Of a stretch of 64,000 bases of DNA, positions 57,201-64,000 are shown one piece after another. Source of the DNA: Linanthus parryae (Eukaryota > Streptophyta > Magnoliopsida > Ericales > Polemoniaceae). Both the position numbers and the translations under genes were made by a program. The DNA is taken from contig JALGPY010000002.1 of NCBI GenBank assembly GCA_023055425.1, forward strand, positions 49,499,321 to 49,563,320. The letters are read 5' to 3'. The first letter of the stretch is position 1, and each line of letters opens with the position of its first letter. The notes beneath the pieces were generated by a model. It did not search any database and had not been told where the DNA came from. It saw only the letters and a program-made list of their open reading frames with translations.

Positions 57201-59132
57201 ATAATGAATAAGAGAATATATGTGTTACCAGTAGGGTGCGGCTGAAAATTAAGTTCGGCTTCATCAGCTCCGCGGTGAAAGACCAAAAATCTGTGATGGG
57301 GCAACTCATTCACTCGGATTGTACCCATAAAGAGGGAAGAGCCTGTTTAGCTATTACGTTACAAGTTTCGGGACAGAGCATGTGTGGCTATTAGGTGATG
57401 AGATTATGGCAGAGCCATGTGTTGGTTGAGATGAGCTGGACGTGTTGTGTGATGTTAGCGGCGGGGCATGTGTTGGCTCAAACCTAGACTACCGGTTGAT
57501 ACTCCAATTGTGTATATGCATGTTTTGTTAACAAGAGATGCACTATACGTTCTGGGTCATATGAGTGTTTGATGAGATTGTATGTGAATTGTGCTTCATT
57601 GAAATTTAAATATTGAATTACGGGTACAAGACACTTTGCACTCTTAGGCAAAAAGACACCTGGATAATTACACTTTGCCCCCTAAAACGCAAAAACATTA
57701 GGACACTTGACACCCCTCTGCAATTCTCCTTCTTGTTCTCCAGGAGTTCCATCTTTTTGTTACTATTTTACCCCTCTTTGTGTAGAAAGTTCATCCTACC
57801 CTTAACTGATTAACAATATTACACCTTAACCTTCTTACCCAACCAGTACCAAAACAAATATTTCAGCATCATAGTCTTCTGACTAAAACCCCAACTTCAA
57901 TTCATACTCATAACTACCACAAAGTCTTGCAATTTTACAGTTCTGGTTCCGGATCTTGCTACTCAATCGCTTCAAATTGACCAGTCAACCCAAACCCAAA
58001 CCCAATGCTAAGGATTATGGGACGATGAATACTTCCCATCCTACCTCGCATCCTCAGAAAAGTAGACCAACGTTCTCGCAGTTTTTCAGAATATTTGGTC
58101 GATCGACTACCCAGCCACACCCAAACACCATCTTCATTGGATCTGGGGGTTTCTGAGTGTTGATTATACTAAGATTTCAGTCCCTTTGCTTTAACCACCA
58201 AATCAAGGGTATACACCAGAATTGGGTCAACCCACCTACATCTCAATCGCTGAGGCCTCTACCTCTACCTCAATGTCCCGATCTCTCAACAAATAGATAG
58301 AAGGGAGGAAGGGTGAGGAGTCAGAAATTAGACTAATTTCCAAGAAAATTAAGACAAAGTGAGGCACAAATTGTATGTGGAGAGAGTCAAAAACACATTA
58401 TAAATTTGTTCAATTTGCGGTTATTGTGGTTGTTATGAGTTTCTTCCAGAGAGAGACACAAAGAGAAGGATGAGGGTTACGCGTTGAAGGTACAACAAAG
58501 GGATGGTGGTCGATTTGGGCCGGTTCACGGTTCGACAGAAGGTCTAACCGGCCCTAGCCTGCAAGAAAAAGGTTTTGGTCTCGGTTCTATCCTTTCGGGC
58601 TCGGGCTCGGGCTCGGTACTCAAGAAACGGTTAAAATCAGGACGGTTCACCGGTTCACCGCGGTTAACCGTCCCGCTTGACAGCTCTACATGAGCGGAAG
58701 AATGCTATTTGGGAAGAATGCTATTTGATCAATCTTGATTGAACTCTTATTGATGAACCTATGTTGACTTTGAATATTTTGAACATTTTCTACTGGGATG
58801 GAGTCTTCAAGTTAATTTGAGGAGGGTAACTGTTAAGGGTGTGTTTAGTAGTATGTCTAAGATCTAGAGTTCATTATGTAATATATTAAATTCTTCACAT
58901 GTAAATAAGAGAGGGGGCTAATCTGCAAGGGTTAAAGCTCTTGTTTTTCTTACATCGTACCAGAGACCATTTTTTGAGTTAGTTTTCATGGGTGACATGT
59001 TTTGTAGTCGCTACAATTGAATTGAGGTCACAAAGTCCGATTTTACTCATTGTGAGTATTACGGACAGGAATGAACGTTTTCTCCAAATAGATGAGATTA
59101 GCTTTTTGTAAAACTGTGTTATTGGGTTATTC
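54230..59132. other. Intergenic stretch with small repeats, no gene recognised
   Basis: A (GT)n run lies at 54393-54406. A minus-strand poly-A-like end (poly-T at 55623-55632 on +) with GGTCGGGCAGCATAACC may be a retroposon tail. A hAT-type end motif (inverted TAGAGCTGTCAAGCGGGACG) lies near 58670-58692 next to (CTCGGG)n at 58597-58615, without a partner. Short frames at 54864-55052 and 57956-58156 have no known domain. No LRR-like sequence is seen on the minus strand. Confidence 0.4.
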
Positions 59133-59505
59133 CTAAGTTACCTGAAACGTGGATCGTTCTGGTTAGTGGAACGGGAACAGACTCGCGGAACGCCATACCT
59201 TATGGAATTTGGTACGAGAAGTGTAGGCTTCTTTGGATACCTTTATAGGAGTTTAACCATTTTCCACATATCATGAAGTATAAAACTGTTCAACATATAC
59301 AATATATAAAAGTCAATACTCTAAAAATAGTTGTAACTTAACATATCTAAATTTATTTTCCCTTCTGCATAGATACTTAAAGTGAAAATAGAGAACAAAA
59401 GTGGGATCGCCAAATTAAGCGATATGGATAGCTGGTGTTCCACATTTCGGAACGCGCGATCCAATTCGCAATTTGCGGGGGTACAAGTGAATTGTGGTAA
59501 CACTG
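59133..59505. mobile_element. hAT-type MITE, copy 2 (373 bp)
   Basis: It has the same ends as copy 1 (CTAAGTTACC and GGTAACACTG) and shares most of the interior, including TCAATACTCTAAAAAT and GGGATCGCCAAATTAAGCGA. GGTTATTC at 59125-59132 and 59506-59513 is a perfect 8-bp duplication. It is in the same orientation as copy 1. Confidence 0.9.
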
Positions 59506-60014
59506 GGTTATTCTACACTCATATGTAAATTTATTGGGAAAAAATCTAATCACTATCAAGTTTACAAAGTTGACGGCTTGTTCTGAGTTCTCCATAGGCA
59601 GACCTGTTCACCTTTTCTAGCAACTCAATTTCGAGATGTACTCTCTAAATATAGCTTACATGGATTATTATACATCTATGTTCTATCAGTGTTGTATCAA
59701 AATATTATTAATTTTCGACTTACGAGTTATTGAATTTTAAAGTTCGGGTCATGGTTCTGAAATTCATGTGGATCAGTTGCATGTTTGTGCCAATAAGTTG
59801 GGCACCACCACTTGTTATCTTTCAAACAGTTTTAGTAGGTTATAATATACCCTTGGTGTTATCTACCAGATGTACAGTTTGAGCTAAATCAATTTTTGAA
59901 GCTAAACTAGCAAATCTGATCGTTTCACAGCAACTGGTGGGTTATTTTTGCCACGTTCTGGAATTTCAGAATATGGGACGTGACACGTGTTAAACATTTT
60001 TGTGGTAGTAAATA

Positions 60015-60109
60015 CTCCATCCGTCTAAAATTAAAGGTAGAAGTACAAATTTCACAAAGTTTAAAGGTATACTTCGGATTTTGACAAAATTGTGTTTTAT
60101 TTGACTTAC

Positions 60110-60167
<58 letters not shown>

Positions 60168-60195
60168 TGTCGATCATTGTGAAAATAGTGGAGAG
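60015..60195. mobile_element. Small Stowaway-like MITE with an internal (AC)n run
   Basis: The left end CTCCATCCGTCTAAAATT, after a TA dinucleotide, resembles the Stowaway terminus. The right end GTGGAGAG precedes a TA. The inverted match is short and imperfect. The (AC)n run at 60112-60165 lies inside. Confidence 0.5.
60112..60165. repeat. (AC)n microsatellite, about 54 bp
   Basis: A perfect AC run; frames through it on either strand are not genes. Confidence 0.95.
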
Positions 60196-60700
60196 TATTT
60201 TCATGTTTAAGAGATGTGCTCACAGAGGCCCACTACCTCATTCTATGTCGTTTGTCTATTCCCTGCCACAATTTACCAGGTAAAAACATCCTCCAATACT
60301 GAAACTACCCACCAGAAAAGCTCATCATCCCCCACGGAAAACCACCACCTATTTTCTCTCTGACAAAACTGTCACCTATCGATCAGGGAGGTTTTCACTA
60401 CCATAAAAATTCCCGAAACAAAACCCACAATTCTGACTCACATGTGAATCAAATCTTATCTTCTAGGGAAACGAAATGACATTGACAAAAGGAAAAGAGC
60501 TTATGATGTCTACCGTATAATAATGAAAGCATAACATTAATAATTGCAAGGTTGGGGAGATCGCTTAAATGGTCAGAGAGATTAACTTTATGTGAAGTCC
60601 AGTTCGGAACAAAGGAAAAAAAAACTGCTAACTGAGGAATATACGAAAGGAGGAAGCAAATTAATTCATATTTTATAGCTAGGTAAGAGTATGTAATTAC

Positions 60701-61691
60701 CTGGTTCGTCCCCAGATACTTTCTTCTCCAGTAGCTCCAGACATTCCTTTTTCTCCAAGAGCGGCAAGTTGTAGGGAAAACATCGGATATCAGCATGAGA
60801 GACTATCACTTTATTTTTAGTTGTAAGCACAATCTTGCGGCCTGTTGTTGTAGGTCTTGGGAATGCAGGACTAAGACTATTCCAATCTTCTTGCTTCCAA
60901 ATGTCGTCCAAACTCAGCAGACATTTCTTCTCCATCTGCAAGGAATGAAGTTTACAAACCAGAGTGAGCTTTCTAATTATTTTCTTCTCCTCCTCGGACT
61001 CATGGGCAAATTGGAGAAGGACATCTGTCCAGACTTGGTTCGGATTGCAGTTTGAAAGGCGCAAACCCAAGCAGTGTAATTGAAGTAATGTTTGATCTCT
61101 CTGTGACGGAGAATCTCCATAGAGAATGTGATTGTGCCAAGACCGCTAATGCCCCAAATGGAGATAACACGGGGAATGAGTCATACCCTTTAAATGTGCA
61201 ACCACAGTGGTTACATGATCTTGTAGGCTCACGAGGTCCTCCTCAACCACAATGGAATACGTTATCCTTGCTCTTGTAGGAGGAATTGAGGTTGACTGAA
61301 CGCCAAGAGTGCTTGAGCTTCTCCCAAGTGCACTGATCTTGCTATTGATTACCTAGATTTGTGTACCCACCCTGTGGCAGGTTGGTAGTCTTGATCAAAC
61401 AGAAGAACACCTTGAAATTTAAACATACCGTCTAACTTCCATCAGATGTTGCTGATGCTGCTCGGATCTGGTGACCTCTTCGGTATCATAGGCAAGCTCT
61501 CGGATCTGTACAGCCCAGTTGGCCACTGCAGCATCTCGTCGACATCTTCTATCTACATCTATCAAGAAGCTCTGCATCATTGTTAGCTCCCTTGTCATGT
61601 CACCCACCTCGTCTCTCACAGCACCCAGGAAGTTCGCTTCAAGAAAGTTCAACAGCGTTTTCACCAAGAATGATACCAGAGGGTCAGCCAT
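60701..61691 (-). pseudogene. NLR first exon, decayed (CC and partial NB-ARC)
   Basis: It starts MADPLVSFLVKTLLNFLEAN at 61691. The coiled-coil part ends with IRELAYDTEEV, a better match to the usual motif than in the intact gene. A stop lies near 61419. Further in, other frames read VVEEDLVSLQDHVTTVVAHL, then a P-loop remnant WGISGLGTITFS, in which the essential Lys is replaced. After a frameshift NPNQVWTDVLLQFAHESEEE, CLLSLDDIWKQEDW (kinase 2) and RKIVLTTKNK follow. The exon ends CCAG before GTAATTAC (60700-60699), the same phase and position as in the intact NLR. No LRR exon lies between here and 54229. It is an abandoned tandem copy. Confidence 0.85.
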
Positions 61692-61769
61692 ATTCAACAA
61701 AGCTGTGTGCCAAGAAGAAAAAATATGTTTGAGCCCTATATTTTGAGAGAAACAAGCCTTAAGTTGCAA

Positions 61770-64000
61770 CTACATGACTTAATTCCGAGAGAGTTCACAA
61801 ACGACCTCACCAACTGATTTATATGTGTGTGTGTCCGTGAGTGGATCCCGCTCCTTTTTCTTTGTAAAACGATTTTGATTAACACATCAGTTGACAATTA
61901 TGAAGGAGCACCAGATGTAGAGGTATTAGGTGCCATTTTTACTCTTTAAAATAGTAAATCACTGTAAACAGATACAACTTCTTGTGTATATCATTAAAGT
62001 ATATACTCTATATCCAACAAACAGCTCGGAAATATTTGAATCATATTTTATTAGCTTGAGTAGTATCACAAATGTCATTATACATGCATGGTTGTCAATA
62101 CAGAGCTAAGGATATAAGTCATGGCAGTCTTCACATGCGACCATCAATATTTTAACTAGGTGCAGCTAAGAAATGGGTGTCCACATGTCATTTCATATTA
62201 GTTTATGTTGCTCACTTTAATATTAAGAAACATGAGTTCCACGATCCCACTGCTACCTCAAAATCATTAGCAATGAGGAGAGCAGTCAAAAGAATTTATT
62301 ACCTGCAGAGAGCATTGACATAATTCTGATAAAGGAAAAAATAACAATTCTCAACACAACACCTCAAGCACAACATGCCAAACATAAATCGAAAACAGAA
62401 TCAGAGAAACTAACAAATCACATAACATGGCTTTAATATCATATTAAAAACCTGAAGTTCCATCTCAAAACCAATCTGCAATTAGAGTAGCTCAAGAATA
62501 TTCCTAACCCCATATGATTTATGAAAAATTTACAAGATTAGCATCACCATAGACTACGATATGGACTCATATAACTTCCATTCATAAGAATCTGTATTTT
62601 CTGCCACTTAATCAATAGGACAGGGGTAAAAGACACTTAGACCCTCTCTATTTAGGTATTAAGTCATTGAGACCCCCTCTAGTTTGGAAAAGGACACAAA
62701 CCACCTCTATAACCGACGGAAGCAGACAACCCTTAGGAAAAGACCACACCACCCCTATGAGATGAATCTTCTATCAAATTTCCAGCTACAGATGAAGTAC
62801 ATTGCAGTCTCAAACAGAGGGCTTGATCTGGAGCTAAGCTATTATTACTGTAAGAAATTCTAGAATCTCAGAGCATAAGTTAATTTCTTGTCGCAATGCC
62901 TGAATCTAACTGGGTTTTGTGGTTTCCTTACAAAGTGCTCAATGAGTAAGAGAAGGAGCTTCTTGACATGATCGACTAACTTACATCCATTGCTCAGTAT
63001 CAATTTAGAACTGTTTCTTTCCTTCCTTGGCATTTGGGATTCTACAATTGAGGTAATCACGATTTATAAACTGGGTTCTCTCTTCCATAGCAATGTCCAT
63101 TAACTTTCCCACTGTTAGAATTTCTCATTTGATCTGTCAACTTGATCGTTTTGTCTGAGTTAAATCCACATTGGTTTACAAGACCTACGAGGTCTCTTCA
63201 CTATACAGTAATACATAATCGTGGAATGCAGAAGGGATTTTACTTCCTTTCAGCTTCCACCTAGATTATGATTTGAATCAGATCAACTTGTTTTCTTAAT
63301 CTCTAAACTTAGAGTCATCAATGCCAGATAGCTCCACCTAAGGAAACTCAAGATTCTATTCTGAAAAACTAGTAACCAGAGGATTGCATCACTTCTTGGT
63401 CTTGAAAGTCAAACAAGCCACAGAGCAGCCAAAATATCCTAATTGAAAGTCTAATTTTACTTGTTCACTAAATACCACAAGCATGAAGCTTCCCACTACA
63501 CAAAGCCGTAGAGGAGTAAGATAAGAAGTTCCACTATTCAGGGGCCACTAAATTCCTGAGATTTTCAACATTTAACATGATTTCCTTCACTCAGCAATGT
63601 AGTAATCGAGCTAATCAATATCTGTAAGGTTAATCTTCTACCGCGAATGGAATAAAGAAAGGTGGTTAGCCTAAAAAAGAAGCAAATTGTAGCCTCACAA
63701 TTTTGCAGAAACCACAGTACCAGCAGTCAATATCCACTCTTGCTGCAAGTATAGTCTCTATTTTGTCCGACTTGAGCAAGACTAAAATCACAAAATCCTA
63801 AAATCTGGAGATTTCTTCTCTATCAACTCTCTCACAGACACAGGGAGAAAGGCAAAGGTGAAGTTTTACTCTAGGTTATTCTTCTATGATCAATGATCCG
63901 AGCTAAAGTACAAGATATCTCGTCTCTTGTGATCAGAACAGTAACATATTTAGGCACACCCTAATACACCAGTCATTTCATTCGGGCAGGTTATTGTCAG
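61770..64000. other. Right edge of window, no gene seen
   Basis: A short (GT)n run at 61825-61833. A tract near 62625-62760 (AGACACTTAGACCC, AGGACACAAACCACC) is like sequence near 57630-57710 and may belong to a dispersed repeat. No frame with a known domain in either strand. Confidence 0.4.

Noticed and set aside
59990..60283. Frames with poly Cys-Val or Thr-His
   Set aside because: Translation of the (AC)n microsatellite.
44208..60700. Search for an LRR exon for the second NLR copy between 54230 and 60700
   Set aside because: No leucine-rich repeat pattern was found in any minus-strand frame; the only LRR exon in the cluster is 44709-46429.

Overview
This is nuclear DNA of a flowering plant, most likely a eudicot. 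The window holds plant L1 LINEs carrying an RNase H domain, Ty1/Copia elements primed by initiator tRNA-Met, Ty3-type solo LTRs, Stowaway, hAT and PIF/Harbinger-type MITEs, a plant-specific DUF4220/DUF594 membrane protein gene and CC-NB-ARC-LRR (NLR) immune receptor genes. I cannot name the species. Nothing looks bacterial, organellar or viral.

Only two host loci look functional, both on the minus strand. One is a single-exon DUF4220/DUF594 gene at 13381-15483. The other is a two-exon NLR: exon 1 at 53092-54112, a 6.66-kb intron, and exon 2 at 44709-46429, together encoding 913 aa. Two broken relatives lie close by. An inverted fragment of the DUF4220 gene sits at 7971-8333, with its 3' flank reaching about 9090. 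A decayed first exon of a second NLR lies at 60701-61691; it has lost its P-loop lysine, is frameshifted, and has no LRR exon in the 6.5 kb downstream of it.

Layout. 1-1230: start of an LTR retrotransposon (gag, PBS, LTR) running off the left edge. 1236-2342: Stowaway-like element. 2461-7843: minus-strand LINE relic. 7971-9090: DUF4220 pseudogene and duplicated flank. 9263-10250: second LINE relic split by a 465-bp insertion. 12653-15483: DUF4220 locus. 15942-22468: old Copia relic, partly inverted, hosting a young intact Copia (16193-20886). 22472-23349: PIF/Harbinger-like MITE. 23353-23789: Ty3 reverse-transcriptase scrap. 25100-26250: inverted and tandem repeats. 26754-42717: a region with long terminal inverted repeats and a 6-bp target duplication, filled with a TRIM-like element, a full-length but broken LINE, an unrecognised gene-like tract, and a Copia that itself carries a solo LTR. 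43837-61691: NLR cluster, with a related hAT MITE on either side of the intact NLR.

The nesting gives a relative insertion order in several places. Insertions in the NLR intron (MITE, then solo LTR inside the MITE, Copia relic, hAT-like element) account for most of its length. The splice sites and reading frame across the intron are preserved, so the gene could still be expressed.
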